NCBI RefSeq assembly: GCF_000179915.2
Contig: NC_014963.1
Location: 4,278,001-4,342,000, forward strand
Direction of reading: 5' to 3'
Length of the DNA: 64,000 nucleotides
DNA from: Terriglobus saanensis SP1PR4
GTDB lineage: Bacteria; Acidobacteriota; Terriglobia; Terriglobales; Acidobacteriaceae
The notes beneath the pieces are model-generated. The model was given only the letters and a program-made list of their open reading frames with translations. It had not been told where the DNA came from and made no database searches. The number at the start of each line of letters is the position of its first letter. Position 1 is the first letter of the stretch. A program made the position numbers and the translations under genes. Positions 8,086 through 16,340 of the stretch are shown here, piece by piece.

Positions 8086-8873
8086 GAACCGAGGCCTTTT
8101 TGGGGTTTCTTCTGTTTGACGGGCGGGGGAGCGGAGGGTGCCCGGCGCTGCCGTGCGACTTCGTACATCACGACGGCTCCAGCCACAGAGACGTTCAGAG
8201 ACGAGACGCCTCCGGCCATGGGGATGCGGAGGAGATAGTCGCAGGTTTTTTTGACAAGATCGTGCAGACCGGCGCCTTCGCTACCCAGAACAAGCACGCA
8301 GTCCGTGGGGGCGAAGTCGAAGTCGGTGTAATCCGGGGTGCCGCGCTCGTCGAGCCCGATGACCCAGATATTATCCTTTTTCATCCGTTCCAGGGCGCGG
8401 ACGAGATTGGTAACCTTGGCGATGCGGACGTGTTCCGTGGCTCCGGCGGAGGTTTTGGCGACGACGGCGGTAATGGGAGCAGACCGGCGTTCGGGAAGGA
8501 GAATCCCGTCCACACCGGCTCCGTCGGCCGTTCTGAGGAGAGCACCGAGGTTATGCGGATCTTCCACGCCGTCCAGCGCGAGAAAGAAGCGGCGCTGGCC
8601 GTCGGGCTTCTGCACGGCGAGAAGGTCTTCAACGGCAAGGGCACGGCGCTCGCGCAGAAAGGCGATAACTCCTTGGTGCATCTCGGTTTTCGCCATGCGG
8701 TCGATCTGAGCGCGGGGCTCCGAGGTGATGCGGATACCGGCAGAGCGGGCGGATTCGACGAGGGCGTCTAGCCGAGCGTCCTTGCGTTCGCGGGAGATAG
8801 TGATGTGATCGAGGTCGCGCGGGCGGGAGCGGACGGCCTCCTGCACAGGATGCAGGCCGTAAAGCAGTTCCAT
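8082..8873 (-). CDS. rlmB: 23S rRNA 2'-O-ribose methyltransferase, TrmH/SpoU family (RlmB-like)
   Basis: 263 residues. The N-terminal substrate-binding domain begins ELLYGLHPVQEAV. The SPOUT knot domain carries the three family motifs: DGVEDPHNLGALLRTA (motif 1), VLVLGSEGAGL (motif 2) and IPMAGGVSSLNVSVAGAVV (motif 3). It uses S-adenosylmethionine to methylate a guanosine ribose; RlmB itself acts at G2251 of 23S rRNA, and the exact target here is assigned by similarity. A basic, proline-rich tail (PSAPPPVKQKKPQKG) may aid RNA binding. The stop overlaps the start of the downstream M1-like gene (ATGA type). It is divergent from the ECF sigma gene at 8951. Confidence 0.92.
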   Translation of the reverse strand: MELLYGLHPVQEAVRSRPRDLDHITISRERKDARLDALVESARSAGIRITSEPRAQIDRMAKTEMHQGVIAFLRERRALAVEDLLAVQKPDGQRRFFLALDGVEDPHNLGALLRTADGAGVDGILLPERRSAPITAVVAKTSAGATEHVRIAKVTNLVRALERMKKDNIWVIGLDERGTPDYTDFDFAPTDCVLVLGSEGAGLHDLVKKTCDYLLRIPMAGGVSSLNVSVAGAVVMYEVARQRRAPSAPPPVKQKKPQKGLGS

Positions 8874-8950
8874 ATTGAACTAGTTTACTCGCCCCATTTC
8901 GACGAAATTGAGTGCTTTCGCGACTTTCTGTGTTCTGGTAGCGTCTTCTT

Positions 8951-9583
8951 ATGCAGGTGAAAACAGCTCAGACCATGACGGTCGAAGAGACACAGCGCGA
9001 AAATGCTGCGATTGCCTACGGTTTAAAACGGCAGGACCCTGAACTTCTGGACCTTTTGATTGAGCAATATCAGCATCGTTTGATGCGATATCTCCTGTTT
9101 CTGTCTGGACGCCGCGAAGTTGCGGAAGACCTTTTCCAGGAGACATGGATGCGCGTTCTTTTACGCGGTGCACAATACAACGGCAAGGCGCGGTTCGATA
9201 CCTGGCTGTTCACGATCGCACGGAACCTGGTGATTGACCTGTCCCGCAAGCGGACGATGGCGAGCCTGGACGCGATGCAGGACCCCGTCGGCGAAGATGA
9301 GCGCCCCTTCGAAGTGGTTTTGGATGCTCCTTCCCCCTTCCAACAGTTTCAGTCGCGTGAGGATGCCGCGCTGGTGGCCGAAGTCTTACTGAAGATTGAA
9401 CCGAACTATCGCGAGGTCCTAACGCTTCGTTTTCACGAAGAGATGTCGCTCGAAGAGATTGCAACGATGACGCGGGCACCGCTTTCTACCGTCAAGTCGC
9501 GCCTCTATCGCGGTCTGGCTTCGCTGAAGCCAGAGATTGAAGGTTTGCAGGCACGCAGAGCGTTTGCGGAGGCCGCGCGATGA
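8951..9583 (+). CDS. ECF RNA polymerase sigma factor
   Basis: 210 residues with both sigma domains: region 2 (IEQYQHRLMRYLLFLSG, DLFQETWMRVLL, FDTWLFTIARNLVIDLSRK) and region 4 (YREVLTLRFHEEMSLEEIA, then APLSTVKSRLYRGLASL). It would direct polymerase to a stress or envelope regulon. It overlaps the next gene by four bases (ATGA), so the small membrane protein there may act as its partner or anti-sigma factor. That is context only: the small protein has no zf-HC2 motif. Upstream are 77 bases shared with rlmB as a divergent promoter region. Confidence 0.94.
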   Translation: MQVKTAQTMTVEETQRENAAIAYGLKRQDPELLDLLIEQYQHRLMRYLLFLSGRREVAEDLFQETWMRVLLRGAQYNGKARFDTWLFTIARNLVIDLSRKRTMASLDAMQDPVGEDERPFEVVLDAPSPFQQFQSREDAALVAEVLLKIEPNYREVLTLRFHEEMSLEEIATMTRAPLSTVKSRLYRGLASLKPEIEGLQARRAFAEAAR

Positions 9584-9927
9584 TCGAGCGGATCGACGGA
9601 AGAACACAGGGTGCGAATGCCGCTGTGGTGAATCGGACGCGACGTGCGGTACGGCAGAGGGCAGAAGCGATGCAGGCGCAGCGGTCACGGCTCAAAGATC
9701 TGTGGCTGCCGCTCAGCCTGTGCTCGATCTTGCTGATGATGGTCTGCTATGCGGTGTGGGCCGTGATGGAGCAAAAGACCGAAAGCTCGATTCCGGAGAC
9801 TTCCATGCTTTCCTCCGAACCAGGTGGACTCTCTTCCATCCTCCTTCTATGGCTGCTCCCGGTGTCCATTGCCGGGATTGCCATGGTCTGGATGCGGCGC
9901 AACAGGTCGGACGAGGCGACCCGATAA
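9580..9927 (+). CDS. Small two-helix membrane protein downstream of ECF sigma factor
   Basis: 115 residues, not recognised as a family. A basic cytoplasmic N-terminus (residues 1-40, Arg- and Gln-rich) is followed by two predicted membrane helices (about 42-63 and 84-104) joined by a short acidic/serine loop, and a basic tail. The start overlaps the sigma factor stop, indicating translational coupling. Small membrane proteins encoded directly after an ECF sigma gene are often anti-sigma factors, but no known anti-sigma motif is visible, so that role is only a possibility. Confidence 0.75.
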   Translation: MIERIDGRTQGANAAVVNRTRRAVRQRAEAMQAQRSRLKDLWLPLSLCSILLMMVCYAVWAVMEQKTESSIPETSMLSSEPGGLSSILLLWLLPVSIAGIAMVWMRRNRSDEATR

Positions 9928-9986
9928 CTATTATGTGGAGCCATGAGATAAGTCGCGGACGCGATACGGGCAAGGGCGATAGCGAG

Positions 9987-10469
9987 ATGAACCTGATCCC
10001 GCGCTGGTCTATTGTGCTCTCGCTTGCGGTCTTTGCGTTCTGGCAGTACATCTTCCATTACGTGATGCCGCATCCGCGTCATGATCTGCTGCCCATGCGC
10101 CTCCTGATGGGATACAGCTGGGGCATGGCGATTGCCAGCTATGTTTTGCTGATCGGCTATATCAGTCGCGATGTAAAGCGACGCAATATGTCTGCCGGTC
10201 TGTGGATGCTGATCGTTCTGGTGATTCCTGGTTTCATCGGGGCGATTGTGTACTTCATGCTGCGCGAGCCGATGTTGTCCAAGTGCCCGTCGTGTTCGAC
10301 CGAGGTGGCTTCGAGCTTCCACTTCTGCCCGGAGTGCCAGTTCCAGATGGCGCCGGTCTGCGGACAGTGCTATCGCGGCGTGCAAATCACAGACGTCTAC
10401 TGCGTGAACTGCGGACATGAACTGGCCAAGGATGCTTCTCCCGCACGTCTGCGAACCTTCAGCGACTAA
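9987..10469 (+). CDS. Membrane-anchored double zinc-ribbon protein
   Basis: 160 residues. Three predicted membrane helices occupy residues 8-26, 42-60 and 71-90; the last resembles the phospholipase D N-terminal membrane module (LIVLVIPGFIGAIVYFMLRE). They are followed by four CxxC knuckles at residues 100-103, 114-117, 125-128 and 139-142, which would form two zinc ribbons of the DZANK type. No catalytic motif is seen; a protein- or nucleic-acid-binding role is inferred. ATG 9987 is chosen; ATG 9933 is in frame but has poor ribosome-binding spacing. It sits between the ECF sigma block and the LytTR regulator with short gaps. Confidence 0.82.
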   Translation: MNLIPRWSIVLSLAVFAFWQYIFHYVMPHPRHDLLPMRLLMGYSWGMAIASYVLLIGYISRDVKRRNMSAGLWMLIVLVIPGFIGAIVYFMLREPMLSKCPSCSTEVASSFHFCPECQFQMAPVCGQCYRGVQITDVYCVNCGHELAKDASPARLRTFSD

Positions 10470-10501
10470 GCGGCAACCACGCAAAACCCTATACTGAATC
10501 G

Positions 10502-11338
10502 ATGCCGTTACGAGTCATTATCGTGGACGACGAGACCCTGGCGCGGGAAGAGCTAGAGTATCTGCTCGGACGCGTGGGGGACGTGGAGATCGTTGGCATT
10601 GGGAACAATGGCATCGAGGCGGTCGACCTGATCCGCACGCACCAGCCGGATCTTGTCTTTCTGGATGTGCAGATGCCGGGGCTGGATGGTTTTGCCGTTC
10701 TGAAAAAGCTTCTGGCGCGCGAGCATCGCGACACCAAGGGACGTATGCCGCAGGTCGTCTTTGCCACGGCGTTCGATCAATATGCGGTGCGAGCGTTTGA
10801 AGTAAACGCTGTGGACTATCTCCTGAAGCCCTTCGATCGCGCGCGTCTGCAACAGACAATCGACAAGGTCAGGGCACGAACGCAAAGCGAAGAGAGCGGA
10901 GTCGCTGTTCCGTCCACCGATGCGCGACTGGACTCTCTGCTGAAGCTGCTGGAGCAACAGGCTGGCTCCACTTCCCCGATGCCTTCGCAAAAACAGCAGC
11001 AGACGGGCAAGGTTGTGGTCCGGGCGCAACAGCGTTTGCTTCTGATCGATCAGAAGGAGATCTGCTTTGCCGCGACCGATGACGGCTCCATTCGCATTGT
11101 GACGCAGGCGATTGAGGGTACCTCGAACTGCAGAACGCTTGAGGAATTGATGGACCAACTCGATCCCGAGATGTTTTGGAGAGCACACCGTTCGCATGTC
11201 GTAAACATCGAACACATTCGCGAAGTCGTGCCGTGGTTCAAATCGAGCTACCAGTTGCGCATGGATGATAAGAAACAGACGGGCCTTCCGGTAAGTCGTT
11301 CGCAGACGAAGCGGCTACGGGAACTCTTCAATCTTTGA
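10502..11338 (+). CDS. LytTR-family response regulator
   Basis: 278 residues. The N-terminal receiver domain shows DDE at residues 9-11 and the phospho-acceptor Asp55 in VFLDVQMPGLDG, ATAFDQYAVRAFEVNAVDYLLKPF for the switch and Lys, then a Gln/Ser-rich linker (about 130-165). The C-terminal LytTR DNA-binding domain runs from KVVVRAQQRLLLI to the end, including FWRAHRSHVVNIEHI. Such proteins bind imperfect direct repeats. No histidine kinase is adjacent; the cognate LytS-type kinase must lie elsewhere or the regulator is an orphan. It begins 32 bases after the zinc-ribbon gene, so co-transcription is likely. Confidence 0.93.
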   Translation: MPLRVIIVDDETLAREELEYLLGRVGDVEIVGIGNNGIEAVDLIRTHQPDLVFLDVQMPGLDGFAVLKKLLAREHRDTKGRMPQVVFATAFDQYAVRAFEVNAVDYLLKPFDRARLQQTIDKVRARTQSEESGVAVPSTDARLDSLLKLLEQQAGSTSPMPSQKQQQTGKVVVRAQQRLLLIDQKEICFAATDDGSIRIVTQAIEGTSNCRTLEELMDQLDPEMFWRAHRSHVVNIEHIREVVPWFKSSYQLRMDDKKQTGLPVSRSQTKRLRELFNL

Positions 11339-11475
11339 TTTGCTGAATGTTCTTTTTGCTGCAACTTACAAAAGCGTCTCTTCGAGCCATCGCAACTGGC
11401 TTCTCGTGGGCTCTAGCCGTCACGCCTCTGACGCAGAAGTGATTACACTTCGCCCACGTTGTTCAAGGAGCCTTT

Positions 11476-12015
11476 ATGCGTCTTCGTTTTTTAGTTTCTG
11501 CAGTGATCGTTCTACTTGGTTTGCCCCTCGCTGCGCGTGCCGATTCCATCATCGGAAGCACGGTTGATGTTAAATATCTGTTCCCTACATCGTCTAACGC
11601 TGTGACTGACTCTGGGCCCCTTACCGTGACTAACGGACTTCAAGTGGTATCTCCGGGGAACGCCAACGTAACCTTTGCCTCAAATGTCATCACGATCACA
11701 AACCCCGGCCTGGGCCCCTTTACAGCCTCCAGCTTCAATGGATTCGACATCAGCTTTCTCGCGGGTTTGTTGATCAATAGCGTTTCGATTGACCCTTTGA
11801 GTGATGCTTCTTTCGCCCCGGGCGCCATTCTGACCTTTACCGGCAACGACATCCAGATCAACCTCGCTGGGACGTGTGGCACTTGCAGCACTGGCAATCA
11901 GAATATTTACTTGGACGTAAACGCGACTGCACTTACGCCGGAGCCTTCCAGCCTCGCTTTGCTCGGCACAGGGGTGCTGGGCATATTGGGAGCGGTACGA
12001 CGCCGGTTTGTGTAG
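11476..12015 (+). CDS. PEP-CTERM sorting domain protein
   Basis: 179 residues with a signal peptide (about 1-22, ending AARA) and a serine/threonine- and asparagine-rich beta-type body. The C-terminus is a textbook PEP-CTERM tripartite signal at 155-179: PEPSSLALLGTGVLGILGAV followed by RRRFV. Such proteins are cleaved and processed by an exosortase (EpsH) in the envelope, often linked to exopolysaccharide. No exosortase gene is present in this window. Two Cys at CGTCS may form a disulfide. It is convergent with the GH64 glucanase, separated by a perfect hairpin. Confidence 0.88.
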   Translation: MRLRFLVSAVIVLLGLPLAARADSIIGSTVDVKYLFPTSSNAVTDSGPLTVTNGLQVVSPGNANVTFASNVITITNPGLGPFTASSFNGFDISFLAGLLINSVSIDPLSDASFAPGAILTFTGNDIQINLAGTCGTCSTGNQNIYLDVNATALTPEPSSLALLGTGVLGILGAVRRRFV

Positions 12016-12064
12016 TTGCTGTTCGCACACCAAGCGGCTTCGGGAACTCTTCAGACTCTATGGT

Positions 12065-12109
12065 GCAAGGAACGACGTGGCGCTCCATGAGCGCCACGTC
12101 GTTCCTTGC
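12065..12109. terminator. Perfect 20-bp inverted repeat between convergent genes
   Basis: Arms at 12065-12084 and 12090-12109 are exact reverse complements, separated by a 5-base loop (CCATG). It lies between the stops of the PEP-CTERM gene and the GH64 gene. There is no U-tract on either strand, so it may act as a bidirectional terminator or a 3'-end stabiliser. Confidence 0.7.
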
Positions 12110-12111
12110 GA

Positions 12112-14028
12112 CTACCAACCGATGGTAAAGACCATGTGTTCCGGAGTGCCTGTACTGATGGTTGAGCTCTGACCTGAGACGTCATCGTATGCGAAGCCAT
12201 AGGCAAGACCGCCCATGCTGTGCCTATGCCAGAACTGCGCATAACTGTTCGTCGGTGAATTTAGGTAAAAGGCAGAAGGCGTTGCCCAGGTAGTGACATC
12301 CGCCATAACATGCCGGTTGAAGGCAGCACACATCTGCGCCTCCAAAGCGAGCTCCACTGTGTTGATATCCTTCGTCGGGTCGCCCTTGGCCATCGATCCA
12401 CTGCACTGAAAAATATCCTGCGTCGTAGGCCGGTTGACGACATAGGAATTGCCGACAAAGGCGCCGTTGTTGAGGTTTACCTCCGTGAAGTTGAAACTGG
12501 TCGCGGTGGTAGTGCCCGTGAAACGACGATTCCCAAAGAGATTCACGATGAGAGGATTGGCGCTGTACATGTTCCAGATATTGGCGACATACGCGTCGAA
12601 GTATTGTCCATTGACGCCCTTTGCACCGAATGTCGTTTTGGTAGGAGACAGGATGCGGAGGTTACTGATGGGGGTCGTGTGGAACTCCGCAGGAGTCTCG
12701 TTCACAAACTCCTGATCGAGCGCGGCGATCGATTCAGTGATCCCGGTCTGCTGATGGAAGGTAGCCTTATTCCCCCATACATCAAGCACTAACGGAAGAC
12801 CGAATTCATCGACCTGCGTCGTGTTAATGAAGAGGCCGGTGTTGTTATAGGTGAATTCGTACCAGTCGAAGGGTACGTTTTCGTTAGGATCTGTAGTGTT
12901 CTGCGGATTGGGTCCTGCGTAGCCTATATTTCCCTTGGCATCCTGCAGGATCTTGAGATAGACGGGCTCTCCCATGGAGATGAACACGCGACCGGAGCTC
13001 ATCTTCGGCAGTTTGAGCAGCTTACTCTGTGCAAGAGTGAAAGCGTAATTGGGGTAGTTGTTCTTGTTCTTTGTAAGGTGTCCGGCCGCATCGTTGTCAG
13101 CGACCGAGACATCGGTGATCGTGCCATCGGGTTTGACCGTAGCAAATACGCCCGTCTGGGGATCGAGACCGATGACCGTGACATAGATCTGATCATCAGG
13201 CCACGCACCCTTCGTATTGTTGGCCAGATCGGTGCCGACAAAGCCGGGGTAAACGGTATAGCCTGGGTTCACCGTCAGGATGGCGGGGTTCGAGGCGACG
13301 GAGCCGATCGCATCGGTGACCGTGACGCTATACGAAGTACCACTGTCTGCGATAGCAAGCACGGGCGTCACATAGCTCGCGCTGTTTGCGCCGGAGATCG
13401 GTACGCCATTCTTCAGCCATTGATAACTGAGCGCTCCCGTCCCGGTGGCGGCAACAGTAAATGTGACCGTTACTCCAGCTGTAACCGTCTGGCTGGCAGG
13501 CTGCGCGGTAATCGTTGGTCCAGCGGTAGCAGCGGGACCATAGACTCCAAACTCAAACAGCGAATAGCCGTAGATCGTAGAACGCTTAATACCTAGCATG
13601 CGGACGAAGCGGCCGCTGACAGGAGGAAAGGTCGGAGTCTCTACGCCTCCCAACCCAGCCGTCTGAACCAGGGCATCCGTCCACTTCGCCTCATCCGTCG
13701 AGACCTGGATGTTGTACTGAACAGCATGCGAATTCTGCCAATTCAGTGCGACTTGATTGATCGTCTGCACGGAACCCAGATCGACCTCAATCCATTCGTC
13801 ATCCGCGAAAGCAGAAGACCAGCGCGTTGCGAGATTGCCATCCACCGCCTTCGCCGGGCCAAGGCTGGCGTTTTCATCGCCGCTGGATTTAGCGGGCTTG
13901 CCCAGAGCGAGGTTGGGGCCTGTAGGCGCCACCTGACTCTTCTGAGCGATCAAGGCACAGGAAGAAGACAGAAGCACGCTTAGTCCAAGGCAGGTGGAGA
14001 GCCATTTGCAGATTTTATATTGTTTCAT
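12112..14028 (-). CDS. Modular secreted beta-1,3-glucanase, GH64 family
   Basis: About 638 residues from MKQYKICKW at 14028, preceded by AGAGGAAAG. A signal peptide (about 1-28) leads to an F5/8-type C (discoidin-like) carbohydrate-binding domain (about 38-165; NLALGKPAKSSG, DEWIEVDLGSVQTINQVAL). Next is an Ig-like domain (about 170-255; TITAQPASQTVTAGVTVTF). The C-terminal GH64 thaumatin-like catalytic domain (about 258-638) contains VFISMGEPVYLKI and FDWYEFTYNNTGLFINTTQV then DEFGLPL, which carry the expected catalytic Glu and Asp. GH64 enzymes release laminari-oligosaccharides from beta-1,3-glucan of fungal walls or plant callose. Confidence 0.88.
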   Translation of the reverse strand: MKQYKICKWLSTCLGLSVLLSSSCALIAQKSQVAPTGPNLALGKPAKSSGDENASLGPAKAVDGNLATRWSSAFADDEWIEVDLGSVQTINQVALNWQNSHAVQYNIQVSTDEAKWTDALVQTAGLGGVETPTFPPVSGRFVRMLGIKRSTIYGYSLFEFGVYGPAATAGPTITAQPASQTVTAGVTVTFTVAATGTGALSYQWLKNGVPISGANSASYVTPVLAIADSGTSYSVTVTDAIGSVASNPAILTVNPGYTVYPGFVGTDLANNTKGAWPDDQIYVTVIGLDPQTGVFATVKPDGTITDVSVADNDAAGHLTKNKNNYPNYAFTLAQSKLLKLPKMSSGRVFISMGEPVYLKILQDAKGNIGYAGPNPQNTTDPNENVPFDWYEFTYNNTGLFINTTQVDEFGLPLVLDVWGNKATFHQQTGITESIAALDQEFVNETPAEFHTTPISNLRILSPTKTTFGAKGVNGQYFDAYVANIWNMYSANPLIVNLFGNRRFTGTTTATSFNFTEVNLNNGAFVGNSYVVNRPTTQDIFQCSGSMAKGDPTKDINTVELALEAQMCAAFNRHVMADVTTWATPSAFYLNSPTNSYAQFWHRHSMGGLAYGFAYDDVSGQSSTISTGTPEHMVFTIGW

Positions 14029-14311
14029 TGATCTTTCCTCTGAAAGGTTGTGATTCATAACGAAGTGCGGCACGCTCAGGAATAGGCCGCGATCATGCAT
14101 CGATTTGTCAGGTCTCGCAGTTTCTTTAGAAAAATGCGAAGAGATGCGTATTCCTGACGGTGTAGATCTCACGAATAAAGTTTTGACTTATGAATGAAAG
14201 TCCGAAGACAGGAACGTCTGCGAGGTGCAGGCCCAGATGCTTTGTGGTAGCTCTGTTCTACTCGCAAGCATTTATCTCGTCTTACAAAAAGCACTCATAC
14301 TTATACGAAAG

Positions 14312-14330
14312 GGCCCCTAATTATGGGGCC
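14312..14330. terminator. GGCCCC/GGGGCC hairpin
   Basis: GGCCCC at 14312-14317 pairs with GGGGCC at 14325-14330 around a 7-base AT loop. On the minus strand the stem is followed by CTTTCG, a weak T-run. It may be a terminator-like element in the AT-rich gap. Confidence 0.45.
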
Positions 14331-14494
14331 ACTCAAGATAATCCATGATGCTTATTTACTCCCAAAACGGGCGTTAATTTTCGAATAGATTCCTTCGATT
14401 TACACCACGACATAGAAGTTTATTACGACGCAAATTTAACAAATTTATTATAAAATTCCCAGAATGGAATTGTTCATCCCACTTACAGATAACT

Positions 14495-14547
14495 TTGCCG
14501 GCAAGAATTCACAGTAAGCGAATGACTGCCGGCAATCTATAGATTGC
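14495..14547. promoter_or_regulatory. Nested palindromes after the decarboxylase stop
   Basis: TTGCCGGCAA (14495-14504) and TGCCGGCAA (14527-14535) are self-complementary and also pair with each other. The second overlaps GCAATCTATAGATTGC (14532-14547), a perfect 16-base palindrome. The block lies 18 bases beyond the decarboxylase stop. It could be a terminator, or operator sites about three helical turns apart. Confidence 0.45.
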
Positions 14548-14564
14548 ATCTCTCTTCAGTTCTT

Positions 14565-16241
14565 TTAATCTTCTAGAATCTGCGGAAAATCGAATTCTGC
14601 TGCTCGCCTAGCGAAGCGTACCAACGGCTCATGAGCATCCATACGGGGCAGAAAGACTTCGATGAGATATGCCCTGGAAGCATCGCTCGTTGCCTGGAGC
14701 GCGCTCTGAAGTTCGGCATGATTTCGGACGGAGTGAACGACGGCACGCTCTTCCGAGTTGAACGTAGAGACGAGTTGCCCATAACGCCAGGCGCGGATGT
14801 CGTTGTAACTTGAGTTCGCGCCGTAGATCAGACGCTCAATCGTATAGCCATCGTTATTGAGGAGAAAGATGATCGGCTTCAGGTGATTCCACAAAATCGT
14901 GGAGAGTTCCTGCACGCTCATTTGAAGTCCACCGTCTCCGACAAAGAGTAACTGCCGCCGCGCAGGGGCTGCCAGGCACGCTCCCAGAGCCGCAGGTAAA
15001 CCATAGCCAAGAGCGCCCCAGATAGACTGCGAGATATACGTCACACCGCTGGGCAATGCCAGGTTGACACTCGCAAAGCCAGCTGTTCCAGTGTCGCTCA
15101 CGATCACATCCCCCGCCTGCAAAAACGTTCCCATTGCATGCCAGAAATCTACCTGCGTCATCGGCTGTTGCGCTTTTGACTCTGCGTGTGGAGGTGGAGC
15201 CTGCTGTACGAAGGATATTGCCGTAGAAGGAGCGCGTCTGGTTACGCCAGGAAGTAATGCCGCGAGTAACTCCGCTGCGCCCACGGCATTGAAGAACTCT
15301 TTGTCGGTCCGCAGGCTGAACGGATAGAGGTCGATCATGGATGCGGCGTTCAGGGTATGGCTGAAGAGTCCCGTGGCCACATCCGTGAAGCGCGTTCCGA
15401 TGCAGAGAAGACAATCGGAGTTTTCGATGGCGGAGCGGACTTCAGGCGAAGACCTCGCGCCCCGATAGAGACCGATGGCCAGGGGATGAGCTTCACTCAC
15501 AAAACCCTTGGCAGGAGCCAGATGCGCGATTGGAAGATGCAGCGCTTCCGCCAGTGATTCGATCAGAGGGGTCAGACCAAATCTGTCCGCGTCCACATCC
15601 AGAAGGATCGCCGGAGCACTTGCCTCTGCAAGGCGCAGAGAGAGTTGAGAGAGGGCGCGAGCAAATTGTTTCGGATCGCTTCTGGGAAAGGCGAGATCCA
15701 GCGGTACCGTGATCGGTCCCGTTCTTACACCTGCGACGTCGGAAGGAAGTTGCAGATAGACCGGACGCTTTTCTATCCAGCAGGTACGCAGGACGCGGTC
15801 AATCTCCTGCCGTGCGTTCGACGGTTCGATCCGTGCCTGGGCAACGGTGAACTCCCGAGCACAGTTCCACATGTTCGTGTAATTCCCATCGGCCATGGTG
15901 TGATGCAGAAGGGCTCCTTCACGCATGGCATGCAGTGGAGGTGTGCCCGAGATACACACCATCGGCACGCGCTCCGCATAAGCTCCGGCGACTCCAGCGA
16001 GCGAAGCAAGCTCTCCCACACCGTACGTCGTAACGAGGGCGGAGATGCCATTGAGCCTTGCGTATCCGTCGGCGGCATAGGCCGCATTAAGCTCATTACA
16101 ACAACCGATAAACTTGAGAGAGTCGCTTTGGATGGTCTGCTCGAGAAACCACAGGTTGAAGTCTCCAGGCACACCAAAGACGTGGCGTATCCCAATCTCT
16201 GAAAGACGAGCGAGAAGATATTCTCCGATAGTGATCGACAT
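14565..16241 (-). CDS. Thiamine-diphosphate 2-keto acid decarboxylase (indolepyruvate/pyruvate decarboxylase-like)
   Basis: 558 residues, normal for the PDC/IPDC/KivD group. It should decarboxylate a 2-keto acid (pyruvate, phenylpyruvate, indolepyruvate or branched-chain) to an aldehyde in the cytosol. Catalytic Glu50 lies in CCNELNAAYAADGYAR, the His pair 113-114 in LLHHTMADG, and the diphosphate/Mg motif runs from GDGGLQMSVQ to LLNNDGYTIE. The HH pair and overall length favour decarboxylase over acetolactate synthase. The start at 16241 gives the canonical N-terminus (SITIGEYLLARLSEIGI); a TTG at 16286 is possible. An MFS transporter lies 99 bases upstream on the same strand. The substrate cannot be assigned from sequence alone. 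Confidence 0.88.
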   Translation of the reverse strand: MSITIGEYLLARLSEIGIRHVFGVPGDFNLWFLEQTIQSDSLKFIGCCNELNAAYAADGYARLNGISALVTTYGVGELASLAGVAGAYAERVPMVCISGTPPLHAMREGALLHHTMADGNYTNMWNCAREFTVAQARIEPSNARQEIDRVLRTCWIEKRPVYLQLPSDVAGVRTGPITVPLDLAFPRSDPKQFARALSQLSLRLAEASAPAILLDVDADRFGLTPLIESLAEALHLPIAHLAPAKGFVSEAHPLAIGLYRGARSSPEVRSAIENSDCLLCIGTRFTDVATGLFSHTLNAASMIDLYPFSLRTDKEFFNAVGAAELLAALLPGVTRRAPSTAISFVQQAPPPHAESKAQQPMTQVDFWHAMGTFLQAGDVIVSDTGTAGFASVNLALPSGVTYISQSIWGALGYGLPAALGACLAAPARRQLLFVGDGGLQMSVQELSTILWNHLKPIIFLLNNDGYTIERLIYGANSSYNDIRAWRYGQLVSTFNSEERAVVHSVRNHAELQSALQATSDASRAYLIEVFLPRMDAHEPLVRFARRAAEFDFPQILED

Positions 16242-16340
16242 AAAGCGGTAAGCCTTTCCGTTGAGTCCTTGAATATTTTCGCTCAACCTTATTGAGAAGA
16301 CGCCGGGCGAGAGTCTCCATCGGCTTGGCTTTCAGGGAAT

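Larger units (their letters stand above)
14029..14564. other. AT-rich non-coding region between glucanase and decarboxylase genes
   Basis: About 536 bases without a credible gene, noticeably AT-richer than the flanks, especially 14280-14480. It should contain the promoter and leader of the GH64 gene (minus strand) at its left end and the 3' end of the decarboxylase transcript at its right. Palindromic elements at 14312-14330 and 14495-14547 are listed separately. I saw no tRNA, riboswitch or known small RNA. Confidence 0.6.

Noticed and set aside
6934-8238. 434-codon plus-strand open frame
   Set aside because: Antisense to the M1-like and rlmB genes; Gly/Arg-rich translation typical of a shadow frame.
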